From Candidatus Melainabacteria bacterium (GTDB taxonomy: Bacteria > Cyanobacteriota > Vampirovibrionia > Vampirovibrionales > Vampirovibrionaceae): 64,000 bases of DNA. The stretch covers positions 1 to 64,000 of the forward strand of contig CABHPA010000053.1 of assembly GCA_902168245.1 (NCBI GenBank), read 5' to 3'. Positions 35,810 through 44,756 of the stretch are shown here, piece after piece. The first letter of the stretch is position 1. Each line of letters opens with the position of its first letter. Under the pieces are notes generated by a model, which did no database searches, was not told where the DNA came from, and saw nothing but the letters and a program-made list of their open reading frames with translations. Made by a program: the position numbers and the translations under genes.

Positions 35810-36949
35810 TTAGTCGGCAGTCGCAATCTGGTGATCGCGGTGCGAACGCAGATCGTCGGAAGGCGCATGGAAGCTGAGACTGATGCGGCGCTCATCCGGG
35901 CTGAACTTGACGATGTAGGTCTTGATGGTCTGGCCCACATCCAGTTTGGTGTTGTTGCGGTGTTCGTAATCGGTAATATCCTTGCTGGGGAGCAAAGCTT
36001 CCACGCCCGGATATACTTCTACGAAGGCGCCGAAATGCTTCATCCGGGTAATGGTGCCTTCCACTTCATCGCCCAGCCCGAGCTCCTTGGTCACTTCGTT
36101 CCAGGGATCGGCATGCTGGCCTTTAATGGAGAGACTGACCCGTTGCTTGTCGTGATCGATGCCGATCACTTCCACCTGAATCACATCGCCGATGCTGAGG
36201 ATATCGGAAGGATGCTCCACCCAGCGCCAGGACATTTGGGACAGGGGCAGCAAGCCGTCTACGCCGCCGAGATCCACGAAGGCCCCGAAATCGGTGAGAC
36301 GAACCACTTCGCCTTCCACCACGGCGCCTTCATGCAGCTTGGAGAACAGGTCTTTACGCTGCTCGGCCATCTGCTCGGCCACCATTTTGCGGTGGGAAAG
36401 AATAATATTGTTGCGCTGACGATCCAGGTTGATGATTTTGGCGGGCAGTTCCTGGCCAACCAACTCTTCCAGGGGCTGTTTCACGCGCAGGTGGCTAGAA
36501 GGAATGAAGCCGCGCAGGCCCATCACGTCTACCAGCAGGCCACCCTTGACCACAGCGGTTACTTTGCACTGGACAACGATATCGTTGGCCATTAACTCTT
36601 CCAGTTTGTTCCAGTTCTGGGCGGTTTGCACCCGACGCAGGGACAGGGTCAACTGACCGTCCTCGTCTTCCTCGAACAGGATATAGAAATCAAAATTGTC
36701 GCCAGACTTTAAAGTAGACTGGGCAGTGGCATACGGACTAGCCACCTCTTTATTGGGAAGGAATGCAGCCGTTTTGGCGCCGATATCCACCAGCGCGCCA
36801 TTGGATTCCAGGGCAATGATGGTTCCCCGAACGATTTCACCGCGTTTGAACGCGTAGTCATACTGCTGAAGCAGCTTTTCAAACTCAAGCCTTTCAGGCG
36901 TCTGCATTTCCTCATCCCCGTGGGACGGGTACACTTTACGGGGAGACAT
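35810..36949 (-). CDS. rpsA: 30S ribosomal protein S1, four-domain form
   Basis: A 379-residue protein with four S1 OB-fold repeats beginning GEIVRGTIIALESNGALVDI, NDIVVQCKVTAVVKGGLLVD, GAVVEGEVVRLTDFGAFVDL and GDEVEGTITRMKHFGAFVEV. It binds mRNA leaders and assists initiation. The six-domain E. coli form is longer. Four-domain S1 is usual in several other phyla. GGAGGT lies 10 bases before the ATG at 36949. A hairpin in the 77-base gap after the sigma-factor gene may regulate it. Confidence 0.93.
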   Translation of the reverse strand: MSPRKVYPSHGDEEMQTPERLEFEKLLQQYDYAFKRGEIVRGTIIALESNGALVDIGAKTAAFLPNKEVASPYATAQSTLKSGDNFDFYILFEEDEDGQLTLSLRRVQTAQNWNKLEELMANDIVVQCKVTAVVKGGLLVDVMGLRGFIPSSHLRVKQPLEELVGQELPAKIINLDRQRNNIILSHRKMVAEQMAEQRKDLFSKLHEGAVVEGEVVRLTDFGAFVDLGGVDGLLPLSQMSWRWVEHPSDILSIGDVIQVEVIGIDHDKQRVSLSIKGQHADPWNEVTKELGLGDEVEGTITRMKHFGAFVEVYPGVEALLPSKDITDYEHRNNTKLDVGQTIKTYIVKFSPDERRISLSFHAPSDDLRSHRDHQIATAD

Positions 36950-36988
36950 AGGGTGAAATACCTCCAAAGAGAACAAAATAGAAGGGTC

Positions 36989-37010
36989 GGACTATTGCTT
37001 AGCATAGTCC
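36989..37010 (-). promoter_or_regulatory. Hairpin between the sigma-factor gene and rpsA
   Basis: GGACTAT (36989-36995) and ATAGTCC (37004-37010) form a 7-bp stem with an 8-base loop. On the minus strand it is followed by GACCCTTCTATTTTG, a partial T-tract. It may be a leaky terminator of the sigma gene or part of the rpsA leader. Confidence 0.45.
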
Positions 37011-37053
37011 AACCTGTGAATTATATCAATATTATCACGGGAAACAGAACTGT

Positions 37054-38076
37054 CTAATCGATTAATTGTTGTAGAAAAGAGGAGGCTCTCAGCTTGCGGA
37101 TCGCCCGAATCTCAGTCTGACGGATGCATTCGCGGGTTACGCCGTAAATTTTGCCGATTTCCTCCAGGGTCATCCTCCCCGTTGCGTCATCAGCCTGTAA
37201 GGCTTGAGAATGGCGCAATCCGTACCGTTTGAAGATCACGTCCCGCTCCCGCTCATCCAGATGCGAGACCAGGGCTAATTTTAACATTTGTAACGATTTG
37301 TTTTTGTACAGGACTTGATCCGGTTCCGGAAACCGATCGTCCTCGATGGTATCGCCAAGAGTTTGGGTGTTGCCGTCCCGCAGGGTAATTTCCGCTTCCA
37401 GGCTGATCATGCGTTGGGCCACCCGGCTGAGTTGCTGCACTTTTTTGACGGGAAGCCCCATTTGCTGGGCAAGTTCAGCGTCCGTGGCCGGTCGATCCAG
37501 TTTGTCTTTGAGATCCTGACGAACCTTTCTAAGCTTGATCACGCTATCGATCACATGCCCCGGCAGGCGAATGGCCCGATCATGCTCTGCGAACGCCTGA
37601 AACACCGATTGCTTGATCCACCAGGTAGCATAAGTGGAAAACTTGTAACCCAGGCGGTAATTGAACTTATCGATGGCTTTCATCAGGCCCAGGTTGCCTT
37701 CCTGCACCAAGTCCATAAACGTGGCGCCCCGCCCAGCGTATTTTTTGGCGATGCTGATCACCAGCCGCAAATTGGCCTGGGCCAGCTTGCGACGGGCGGA
37801 CAAATCGCCCTGCTCAATTTTTTTCGCCAGCGCCGCTTCCTCTTCGCGGGTTAACAGACCGGATTGCCGGGTGACGGAGCGCAGGTACCACACGGCTGAA
37901 TCCTCCTTCAGGGCGGCTTCCGGGGAAACCGGGGCTTCGGCGTATTCCTTTTCCTCTTCTGCCTCAAGCCCCTCCTGTCCGTCCGTTAAATATCGCCCGC
38001 CCGGGGAAAACGCGGAACCATCCAACTCAAGGCTCAATTCAGCGCTGGGGGAGATCATGCTCAATGTGTTATTCAT
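37054..38076 (-). CDS. RpoD/SigA-type sigma-70 factor, short (no region 1.1)
   Basis: A 340-residue sigma factor directing RNA polymerase to -35/-10 promoters. Region 1.2 ([17 protein letters not shown]), regions 2.1-2.4 ([49 protein letters not shown]), region 3 and region 4.2 ([19 protein letters not shown]) are intact. Region 1.1 and the long non-conserved insert are missing. This fits a group 2 factor as in Cyanobacteria, or a compact primary factor, and sequence alone does not decide. AAGGAGGG lies 8 bases before the ATG at 38076. Confidence 0.9.
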   Translation of the reverse strand: MNNTLSMISPSAELSLELDGSAFSPGGRYLTDGQEGLEAEEEKEYAEAPVSPEAALKEDSAVWYLRSVTRQSGLLTREEEAALAKKIEQGDLSARRKLAQANLRLVISIAKKYAGRGATFMDLVQEGNLGLMKAIDKFNYRLGYKFSTYATWWIKQSVFQAFAEHDRAIRLPGHVIDSVIKLRKVRQDLKDKLDRPATDAELAQQMGLPVKKVQQLSRVAQRMISLEAEITLRDGNTQTLGDTIEDDRFPEPDQVLYKNKSLQMLKLALVSHLDERERDVIFKRYGLRHSQALQADDATGRMTLEEIGKIYGVTRECIRQTEIRAIRKLRASSFLQQLID

Positions 38077-38795
38077 AGGCAAAACCCTCCTTCTTATCTC
38101 AACTGGCTACCGTCTCGTTTCCGACTTCTTATCTTCCGACTGCTATTCGTGTTTATGCGTTTACACCGCTGCATTTTTCGACTCGAACTTCAGTTCAAAA
38201 TTCAGATGGGCTGAAATTTTACCCGGCAGGTTTGAAATTATTTTTGAGAGAAAATTGACTTCCGGAAAAGAAAAGAGCCTTGTCAGAATCGGCAAGGCTT
38301 TCCCTTCTAGCATGTAGTTTTGAGAGGAGTGCGAGTGTTGGGGAGTGTAAATCTGGTTTGGATAGCAAAGGCATCCGTCCCTGATAAACAAGAGAGGATT
38401 AACGCCCTGATGCATAACTCTGGTGATGATGAGAGGCTGAATTGCGCTGCTGTCTTACTGAACTTCTTCGCTAACTTGTTCTTACTACTCAGGTTGCGGG
38501 TTTTGGGGTTGTTCGGTGGAGGTGTCCCGTTTCGATATTTAAACTATATTCCATTAATATATACTTTTCAATCATTTAATTGCCTTTTTGTAACATTTCT
38601 TCACAACATGTTTGAAAACGCACTCGTTGAGGCAATTCCCAGAAGGCAGGCTAACCGCTATCTCCATCATGTTACAGTCAAGTCCGAAACCATAGACATG
38701 CCTGATAAACTGGCAGATGAAACTAGCATAAGCAAGAGAGAGTTGATTATGCAGACTTAAAAGAATTTGAAAGGTAATTTAGGATGGTTTTGAAG
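38077..38795. other. Non-coding region upstream of the sigma-factor gene
   Basis: No convincing protein frame. A minus-strand terminator (38264-38300) lies 200 bases before the sigma gene although no protein gene precedes it on that strand within 490 bases. That suggests either a non-coding RNA on the minus strand ending at 38264 or an end for the 127-residue gene's antisense. An ACTCCTC motif (minus strand, 38324-38330) precedes the hairpin, as in the candidate RNA at 31223. The section 38535-38620 is AT-rich and could hold promoters. Confidence 0.4.
38264..38300 (-). terminator. Intrinsic terminator facing the sigma-factor gene
   Basis: AGCCTTG (38276-38282) pairs with CAAGGCT (38293-38299). 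On the minus strand the stem is followed by CTTTTCTTTTCC. No protein-coding gene ends before it on that strand. Confidence 0.6.
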
Positions 38796-39179
38796 CTAAT
38801 CCTTGCTAATGTGCCTCAACCATCTCAGTAGAATTTCATTCCTTGTCCAGGCACTTCCTAGGCACAGATAGAATAGAGCGACCATATTCACAGCGATCAA
38901 AACATCCTTACACCCAACATCGCTAACCTGGATAATCCCTACATATGCTGTGGCAAAAGGAGCCAATATAAAATAAAAAAAGCCCATTGAATTTGCCCCT
39001 CTTTCCACCCCAAGAGTCGCCCCCATTTCTAATCCCTTTGGTGTTTTTGTATTTGGCTTTGGCTTAAGGAAGTCTTTATAGACAGCTATAGCCAGATAAT
39101 AGATAAGAGCCAACTCTAAAATTATTAAAACTGGCATCTTTAAGAAATATGAGTACACTTCCTGCATTTGCTCCCCCAT
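38796..39179 (-). CDS. Small integral membrane protein
   Basis: A 127-residue protein with three or four hydrophobic segments (MPVLIILELALIYYLAIAVY, SMGFFYFILAPFATAYVGII and LIAVNMVALFYLCLGSAW) and no recognisable family. The frame is open to 39320, inside the neighbouring radical SAM gene, but the ATG at 39179 is the first one outside that overlap. The DNA is clearly more AT-rich and less codon-biased than its neighbours, suggesting acquisition or weak expression. Confidence 0.6.
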   Translation of the reverse strand: MGEQMQEVYSYFLKMPVLIILELALIYYLAIAVYKDFLKPKPNTKTPKGLEMGATLGVERGANSMGFFYFILAPFATAYVGIIQVSDVGCKDVLIAVNMVALFYLCLGSAWTRNEILLRWLRHISKD

Positions 39180-39258
39180 ATTCACACGCCAGCTCGCCTC
39201 AAAAGTATACCAAATGCTCGGCAGACCTGAAAACCTCCCTGATTTTACCCCGTATCGG

Positions 39259-40197
39259 CTATACTCCCAATGGCTCCAGGTAACGGCATTTGGAGCCCTG
39301 GCGAGTGCCACGACGAGCAAATTCGGCGTCTATCTCGTTCATCAGCTCCAGCTTACGCTGTAACCACATAGGAGCCACCACATGCAGGCGATGCCCGTTC
39401 CCGGCCACCCGGTGAATCACGCAACCCGGGTGCAGACGCTCAATAAAGTCGCAAATCAGAGAGACATAAGCCTCCTGATCCAGCGGTCGCCATTCCCCGC
39501 GCAAGTACTGGGCCGCCAGCGGGGTTTTCTCCATGGCGCAAAGCAAATGGATTTTAACCCCCTGTACTCCTAAACGGGCCAGCACATCGGCGGTTTCCAT
39601 CTGGTCTTCCCAGCTTTCGCCCGGCAAATCCAGAATGACGTGGACGCAATGATCAATCCCGTACTTGCGGGTCAACGCATAGGCGTCCAGAAACTCCTGG
39701 TGGGTCTCCGCCCGGTTGAGGAGATCCAGGGTGCGATCATGAATGGTCTGCATGCCGTATTCCACCGAAACATACTGCATCCTTTCCTTATAACTGGCAA
39801 TCAGGGCCAGCTTTTCCTCATCCACGCAATCGGGCCGAGTGGAAATGGCCAGGCCGATAATATCCGGGTGGGCCGCGCAGGCTTCGTCATATAAAGCCTT
39901 CAATCGCTCTACCGGGGCGTACGTATTGGTAAAGCTTTGGAAATAGGCGATAAATTTTTCCGCTTTGAAGCGTTTGCGCTGTTTTTCCATATTCTTGAGC
40001 AGTTGCTCGGTAATGCTGTCCCGTAAATCCTGTTCGCGGGAGGAAGAGCCGGTCTGATCGCAAAAGGTGCAGCCGCCGTAAGCCTTTACACCGTCCCGGT
40101 TTGGGCAGGTAAAGCCCGCATCCAGCGTAAGCTTGTAGGTTTTATAACCCAGCTTTTCTTTCAGGTATTCACTATAGGGGCGGTATGGTTTAGTCAT
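39259..40197 (-). CDS. Radical SAM protein, TIGR01212 family (YhcC/YtqA)
   Basis: A 312-residue iron-sulfur enzyme using S-adenosylmethionine. It starts with YSEYLKEKLGYKTYKLTLDA and the cluster motif GFTCPNRDGVKAYGGCTFC, where the spacing of the three cysteines is longer than CxxxCxxC, as is normal for this family. AYFQSFTNTYAPVERL, ISTRPDCV and VILDLPGESWEDQ follow. A role in tRNA modification has been proposed for the family, but I do not assign one. Confidence 0.88.
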   Translation of the reverse strand: MTKPYRPYSEYLKEKLGYKTYKLTLDAGFTCPNRDGVKAYGGCTFCDQTGSSSREQDLRDSITEQLLKNMEKQRKRFKAEKFIAYFQSFTNTYAPVERLKALYDEACAAHPDIIGLAISTRPDCVDEEKLALIASYKERMQYVSVEYGMQTIHDRTLDLLNRAETHQEFLDAYALTRKYGIDHCVHVILDLPGESWEDQMETADVLARLGVQGVKIHLLCAMEKTPLAAQYLRGEWRPLDQEAYVSLICDFIERLHPGCVIHRVAGNGHRLHVVAPMWLQRKLELMNEIDAEFARRGTRQGSKCRYLEPLGV

Positions 40198-40580
40198 CAG
40201 GCATTAACCGTTTAAACGGGCAATCAATTCTCAATCGACCAACCCGTTCATCCTACCGAAGTCGTAATGCGTTGGCAAATCCAGCCCGGCAGAAAAATAG
40301 GGCGCTCTCCCGCAAACCGGCATTAGCCACGGAAAAGACCCTTGCCCGCTCAGGCATGAGCGAACCTGCAAATTATTTTTGCGCCAGCCAGTGTCCTTTC
40401 GGGGCTTAGTGTGCCGATAACATCCCTTTTCATCCCTTTTTGCTTTTGCTAAATTCAAACGGACAAAGAGGAAGATGTACTGTGGATGAAAGCCCAGCGC
40501 CGCTATCCTGTGCCAGATAAGCACAACAATACGGCTGCGCAACCCGTTTCATCCGAATGAACCGATGAGGGGGAACCACC
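40198..40580. other. Intergenic region without recognised content
   Basis: Separates the divergent radical SAM and RCK_C genes. A short duplicated CATCCCTTTT occurs around 40420-40440. An open frame on the minus strand (40231-40542) shows no protein-like features. Promoters for both flanking genes are expected here but no clear -35/-10 pair was seen. Confidence 0.4.
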
Positions 40581-40865
40581 ATGACCAACTTGCAAGCACT
40601 CAGCCTGACACCACGCGACCTGAACAATATTACGCTACTCAAAAGCCACGGCCTGTCCATTGTGGAAGTCAAAATCTCGCAAGTCTCCTTTGCAAAGGGG
40701 CAGTTGCTCAGCAACATCAAACTGCCGGAAAACACCCGCGTGGTCTGCCTGATTCGCAATCACAAGGCCATTGTGGAGCTGGAAGCGACGTTTCTGGAGG
40801 AAAAAGACTCGGTTTATCTGATTACCGATGATGAGGAAACCGTTCGCCACGTGTTTACCCTATAA
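40581..40865 (+). CDS. Stand-alone RCK_C (TrkA-C) domain protein
   Basis: A 94-residue protein made almost only of an RCK_C domain: VEVKISQVSFAKGQLLSNIK, NTRVVCLIRNHKAIVELEA and KDSVYLITDDEETVRHVF follow the TrkA-C pattern. Such domains normally sit at the end of K+ channel or antiporter regulators and bind nucleotides such as c-di-AMP. Here there is no TrkA-N part and no transporter beside it, so it may be a regulator in trans, perhaps of the Kef antiporter. GGGGGAACC precedes the ATG. Confidence 0.8.
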   Translation: MTNLQALSLTPRDLNNITLLKSHGLSIVEVKISQVSFAKGQLLSNIKLPENTRVVCLIRNHKAIVELEATFLEEKDSVYLITDDEETVRHVFTL

Positions 40866-40870
40866 AAAAA

Positions 40871-40906
40871 GGCGAGCTGCCACAGCTCAGCCATAAGTTG
40901 TTTTTT
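40871..40906 (+). terminator. Terminator of the RCK_C gene
   Basis: GGCGAGCTG and CAGCTCaGCC form a stem with one bulged A and a three-base loop. A run of six T follows about 10 bases after the stem. The tract is more distant than usual. Confidence 0.5.
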
Positions 40907-40971
40907 CTGCGGAATGAGCGGGAATGCTGCCCGATTGACTGATTTAAGGTTCCGCCTATTGCACGTGGGCC

Positions 40972-41056
40972 GGTTTTCAGCAATGATCTTTCTGTTGAAG
41001 CCGCTGCAAGGTCATCAATTATTGCCTTGGGCCGGTTTTTATTGCTCCTGAAAACC
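40972..41056 (+). promoter_or_regulatory. Structured glmS leader
   Basis: GGTTTTCAG plus CAAT (40972-40984) pair with ATTG plus CTGAAAACC (41041-41044 and 41048-41056), a 13-bp interrupted stem enclosing about 55 bases, ending 40 bases before the glmS start. GGGCCGGTTTT occurs twice in it. No glmS ribozyme core was recognised. It could still be a control structure for glucosamine-phosphate supply. Confidence 0.4.
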
Positions 41057-41096
41057 CAATTACATGCAGAACATTGAAGGCTGAGGTACGCAGAAC

Positions 41097-42998
41097 ATGT
41101 GTGGTATCGTCGGATATCTGGGTCACAAATCGCCGGTTCCCTTGATCGTGGACAGCTTGCGCCATCTGGAATACCGGGGGTACGACTCTGCGGGCGTGGC
41201 CTACCTGGACAATGAAAACCTGCTACAAGTCTACAAGGCTTCCGGCAAGCTAATGAACCTGGAAAACATCCTGCCAGCCAGCCTGCAAATTCGGGGGAAC
41301 GGTAACGTCAGCAACGGCGCGCAGCATATCGGCATCGGGCATATTCGCTGGGCCACGCATGGCGCGGCCAATGATGTGAACGCCCACCCGCACACTGGCT
41401 CCCGCAATGAAATTGCCCTGGTGCATAACGGCATTATCGAGAATTTCTACGAGCTTCGCCAGGAACTTCAGTGCAAAGGCCACACGTTCCTCTCTGAGAC
41501 CGATACCGAGAGCGTGGTGCAACTACTGGAGCATCTGTCTCAAGATGAGCCGGACTTCTGCAAAGTGGTGTTAAAAGCGCTGGATAAGCTGCAAGGCGCT
41601 TACGCCCTAAACGTTATCTCTAAAAAGCACCCCAACAAGCTTTATGCCGCCAGAAACCAAGCCCCTTTGGTTATTGGCGTGGGGCAAGACGCTAACGGGC
41701 ACCCTGAATACATTGTCGCCAGCGATGCAGTGGCCATCGTTCAACACACCAACCGCCTGATTTACCTGAAAGACGGCGAGATCGCCGAGATTTCCGAGCA
41801 AGGCGTACGGATTATGAACCTGAAGGGCGACCTGGTGGAGCCAGTCATCGAAACCATCAGCACCGACCCGCTGACCATTGATAAAAAAGGCTACAAGCAC
41901 TTCATGCTCAAGGAAATCTACGAGCAGCCCGATGTGGTGCGTAATTCCCTGAGCGGGCGCCTGCAAAGCGTTCACCAGCCCATCTGGCTGTTAGGCAACA
42001 CCCCGCAAGCCGAAGAAACATTCAACCGGGAGCTGCAAGACATTGGCCGCATCGTGATTATCGGCTGCGGTACTTCTTACAACGCCGGTATGGTGGGCAA
42101 ATACTTTATTGAGGAACTGGTGCAAATTCCGGTAGAAGTGGAAGCGGCGGGCGAATTCCGCTACCGCAACCCATTCATCAATAACAAGGATCTGGTCATC
42201 ACCATGTCCCAGTCCGGCGAAACCGCCGACACGCTGGCCGCCCTGCGACTGTCTCGCCAGAAAGGCGCGAAAGTGCTGACCCTGACCAACCGGGAAGACT
42301 CCACCATGGCCCGTGAGGCGGACTTTGTAATGCCCGTTCGCGCAGGCGTGGAAGTCAGCGTGGCCGCCACAAAGAGCTTTACCGCCCAGGTTACCGCGCT
42401 TTACCTGCTGGGTTTAGCGTTGGCGGAAAAACGCAAGGCATCCCACCCGGAGCAACTTGAAGCCCTGAAAAGCGACCTGCTGAAAATTCCGGCCCGCATC
42501 GAAACCGTGCTGCACAACACGGAGCCGCTGCAAGCCATGGCCCGCAAGTACGGCCATGCCCGCGACGTGCTGTTCATCGCCCGTGGGGTGAATTTCCCGG
42601 TGGCGATGGAAGGCGCGCTGAAGCTGAAGGAAATCAGCTACATTCATGCGGAAGGCTATTCCGGCAGCGAGCTGAAGCACGGCCCCATCGCCATGCTGGA
42701 CAGCAACATACCGGTGATTTCGGTGCTGACCAAAGGCCCGGTGTTCGAGAAGATGATTTCCAACTGCCAGGAGGCCAAGGCGCGCGAAGCCCGTTGCATC
42801 GCCATCAGCAACACGCCCATTCCCAAGGAGTTACAGACCACGTTTGAGGACATTCTGGAAATTCCGGAATGCATGGAGCCGCTCTCCCCGCTGCTGACCA
42901 CCATTCCCCTGCAGTTGCTGGCCTATTATATGGCCGAATTCCTGGGAAAAGATGTCGATCAGCCCCGCAATTTAGCCAAAAGCGTCACGGTTGAGTAG
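41097..42998 (+). CDS. glmS: Glutamine-fructose-6-phosphate aminotransferase
   Basis: A 633-residue enzyme making glucosamine-6-phosphate for peptidoglycan and lipopolysaccharide. Cys2 after the initiator (MCGIVGYLGH) is the glutaminase nucleophile. IRWATHGAANDVNAHPH, HNGIIENF and SETDTE belong to the N-terminal domain. Two SIS domains follow, with GCGTSYNAGMVGKYF, MSQSGETADTLAAL and YSGSELKHGPIAML. The end PRNLAKSVTVE is canonical. It is about 25 residues longer than the E. coli enzyme. TGAGGT precedes the ATG. Confidence 0.96.
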   Translation: MCGIVGYLGHKSPVPLIVDSLRHLEYRGYDSAGVAYLDNENLLQVYKASGKLMNLENILPASLQIRGNGNVSNGAQHIGIGHIRWATHGAANDVNAHPHTGSRNEIALVHNGIIENFYELRQELQCKGHTFLSETDTESVVQLLEHLSQDEPDFCKVVLKALDKLQGAYALNVISKKHPNKLYAARNQAPLVIGVGQDANGHPEYIVASDAVAIVQHTNRLIYLKDGEIAEISEQGVRIMNLKGDLVEPVIETISTDPLTIDKKGYKHFMLKEIYEQPDVVRNSLSGRLQSVHQPIWLLGNTPQAEETFNRELQDIGRIVIIGCGTSYNAGMVGKYFIEELVQIPVEVEAAGEFRYRNPFINNKDLVITMSQSGETADTLAALRLSRQKGAKVLTLTNREDSTMAREADFVMPVRAGVEVSVAATKSFTAQVTALYLLGLALAEKRKASHPEQLEALKSDLLKIPARIETVLHNTEPLQAMARKYGHARDVLFIARGVNFPVAMEGALKLKEISYIHAEGYSGSELKHGPIAMLDSNIPVISVLTKGPVFEKMISNCQEAKAREARCIAISNTPIPKELQTTFEDILEIPECMEPLSPLLTTIPLQLLAYYMAEFLGKDVDQPRNLAKSVTVE

Positions 42999-43002
42999 CT
43001 TT

Positions 43003-43233
43003 ATGCCCGTCGCTACAAACGCCAGCCAAACGGTTGAAAGTTTTAGCCTTCGCCTGGAGCGTTTTGATGAAGCGCTCCAGGCGAAACAGCCAATTGAGCA
43101 GATTGAAAGCCGGTTGCTGGAGAAGCTTGAAAGCCCGGTTCGCCTGCTGCGGTGGGCTATCGTCAAGGTGGAGCGGGACGAGGCCAGCGCTCCCTTCTGG
43201 TGTGAAGGCGCTTATCTAAAAACTTGCCAGTAA
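43003..43233 (+). CDS. 76-residue conserved-looking hypothetical protein
   Basis: Begins four bases after the glmS stop and ends 27 bases before tyrS, so it is in the same operon. The sequence is helical at the start (VESFSLRLERFDEALQAKQP, QIESRLLEKLE) and beta-like later (PVRLLRWAIVKVERD, APFWCEGAYL). No signal or membrane segment. I do not recognise a function. The tight operon fit and protein-like composition make it credible. Confidence 0.65.
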   Translation: MPVATNASQTVESFSLRLERFDEALQAKQPIEQIESRLLEKLESPVRLLRWAIVKVERDEASAPFWCEGAYLKTCQ

Positions 43234-43260
43234 CCGCAAGGGTTGTGATAGCATTGTTAT

Positions 43261-44517
43261 ATGACTACCGTTCCCCCTATCGGTATCGCTCAGATTTTCC
43301 TGGAGCAGGCCCAATCCCTTTGCAGAGGCGGTGAATTACTGCCCGGCGGCGTGATGGAGCTAGCCAAAAAACTGCAGCATGCCGCAGACACCTCTACCCC
43401 GCTCAAGGTCAAGCTCGGCTTAGACCCAACCCGCCCTGATCTTCACCTGGGGCATACCGTTGTTTTACGGAAATTGCGCGCTTTTCAGGATCTGGGGCAT
43501 CAAGCCATCCTGATTATCGGCGATGCCACCGCCATGATTGGCGATCCGTCTGGTCGCAGCGCCACCCGCCCGCCACTGACGGAAGCGGAAGTGCAGGTGA
43601 ACGCCCAAACCTACCTGGATCAGGCCAGTAAAGTGATTGACGTGCGCAAGACCCAGGTGGTTCGCAACAGCGAATGGCTGAGCAGCATGAAGCTGGAAGA
43701 CTTTTTGAAGCTGGCCGCCAAGGTGACAGTGGCCCAAATTTTGGTGCGGGAAGACTTTGACAAGCGCCTGAAAGAAAACCGCCCGATTTCGCTGCACGAA
43801 CTGTTTTATCCGTTGATGCAAGGCTATGACTCCGTGGTGGTAGATGCCGACATTGAGCTGGGCGGCACCGACCAACGGTTCAACAACCTGATGGGCCGGG
43901 AACTGCAGATGGCCTACGGACGCGAGAAAGACCCACAAATGGTGCTGCTGATGCCCTTGTTGGAAGGCACCGACGGTAAAATCAAAATGTCCAAATCGTA
44001 CCCGGATCATTGCATTAACCTGACTGACACGCCGGAAGACATGTACGGCAAGCTGATGTCCATTCCCGATCCGTTGATTGCCCGGTATGAGCTGCTAATG
44101 GGCCTTTTAAACGAAGTGCAGCTTGAGGAGCAGGCCCGCCAGATGCAAAGCGGGGAGCTTAACCCGCGCGATTTGAAGATGCACCTGGCCAAGTACCTGG
44201 TTAGCCTGTACCACAATAACGAAGATTCCGAAAAGGCTGAGCAGGCCTTTATTACCCGGTTCCAGAAGCGGGATATTCCCGATGACATCCCCGAAATCAG
44301 CCTGCAAGCCGGTACCGATTTACCCTTAACCGGGCTGATGACCGAACAGCAACTGGCCCCTAGCCGAAACGAGGCGCGCCGTTTGATTCAAGGTGGCGGC
44401 GTGAAGCTGAACGGCGAAAAAGTGATCGATACCGAAACCCAAATCAACTTCGCCGCTGGAACTTCCCTGGTGCTGCAAGTGGGCAAGCGCAAGTTCCTCA
44501 AACTGAACTTTCAGTAG
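43261..44517 (+). CDS. tyrS: Tyrosyl-tRNA synthetase
   Basis: A 418-residue class I synthetase charging tRNA-Tyr. It has the HIGH motif as HLGH (VKLGLDPTRPDLHLGH), GDATAMIGDPSGRS, the tyrosine-pocket MQGYDSVVVDADIELGGTDQ, and the KMSKS loop KIKMSKSYPDH. A C-terminal S4 domain (RRLIQGGGVKLNGEKV) contacts the tRNA anticodon arm. The GDPSGRS and LGGTDQ context resembles the TyrZ/TyrRS2 branch. No strong ribosome site is visible before the ATG. Confidence 0.95.
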   Translation: MTTVPPIGIAQIFLEQAQSLCRGGELLPGGVMELAKKLQHAADTSTPLKVKLGLDPTRPDLHLGHTVVLRKLRAFQDLGHQAILIIGDATAMIGDPSGRSATRPPLTEAEVQVNAQTYLDQASKVIDVRKTQVVRNSEWLSSMKLEDFLKLAAKVTVAQILVREDFDKRLKENRPISLHELFYPLMQGYDSVVVDADIELGGTDQRFNNLMGRELQMAYGREKDPQMVLLMPLLEGTDGKIKMSKSYPDHCINLTDTPEDMYGKLMSIPDPLIARYELLMGLLNEVQLEEQARQMQSGELNPRDLKMHLAKYLVSLYHNNEDSEKAEQAFITRFQKRDIPDDIPEISLQAGTDLPLTGLMTEQQLAPSRNEARRLIQGGGVKLNGEKVIDTETQINFAAGTSLVLQVGKRKFLKLNFQ

Positions 44518-44565
44518 AGCATTTGCGGCCAGTGGCTTATTCCCCGTAGAGTAAACGGGCCAGTT

Positions 44566-44715
44566 TTAACGCGCCACATGCGGTTCGACTTCCAGTACGG
44601 GTTGGCCAAGGGCGCCTTTTTGCCAGGGAAATTTTCCGGGCTTATGCGCGGTTTGCATTTGCTCCAACTGGCGTTGCCTTTCGTATTTGCGAAGCTCCTG
44701 AATGGAAATCACCAT
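44566..44715 (-). CDS. 49-residue hypothetical protein
   Basis: A small open frame with AGGAGAT 8 bases before the ATG. The product starts MVISIQELRKYERQRQLEQM (a charged helix) and ends in a flexible Pro/Gly-containing tail. The frame opens further at 44754, but the ribosome site favours 44715. It lies between convergent tyrS and a bidirectional terminator. No family recognised. Confidence 0.45.
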   Translation of the reverse strand: MVISIQELRKYERQRQLEQMQTAHKPGKFPWQKGALGQPVLEVEPHVAR

Positions 44716-44756
44716 GCCGCCATCTCCTGCGGTTATCGGCCTACGACTCTGCATGA

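Noticed and set aside
38320-38760. A 146-codon plus-strand frame upstream of the sigma gene
   Set aside because: No ribosome site, irregular composition, and it overlaps a terminator-bearing region.
40231-40542. A 103-codon minus-strand frame in the gap before the RCK_C gene
   Set aside because: Composition unlike a protein and no start signals.
40866-41096. glmS ribozyme
   Set aside because: No conserved core or cleavage site recognised; only a simple long stem is present.
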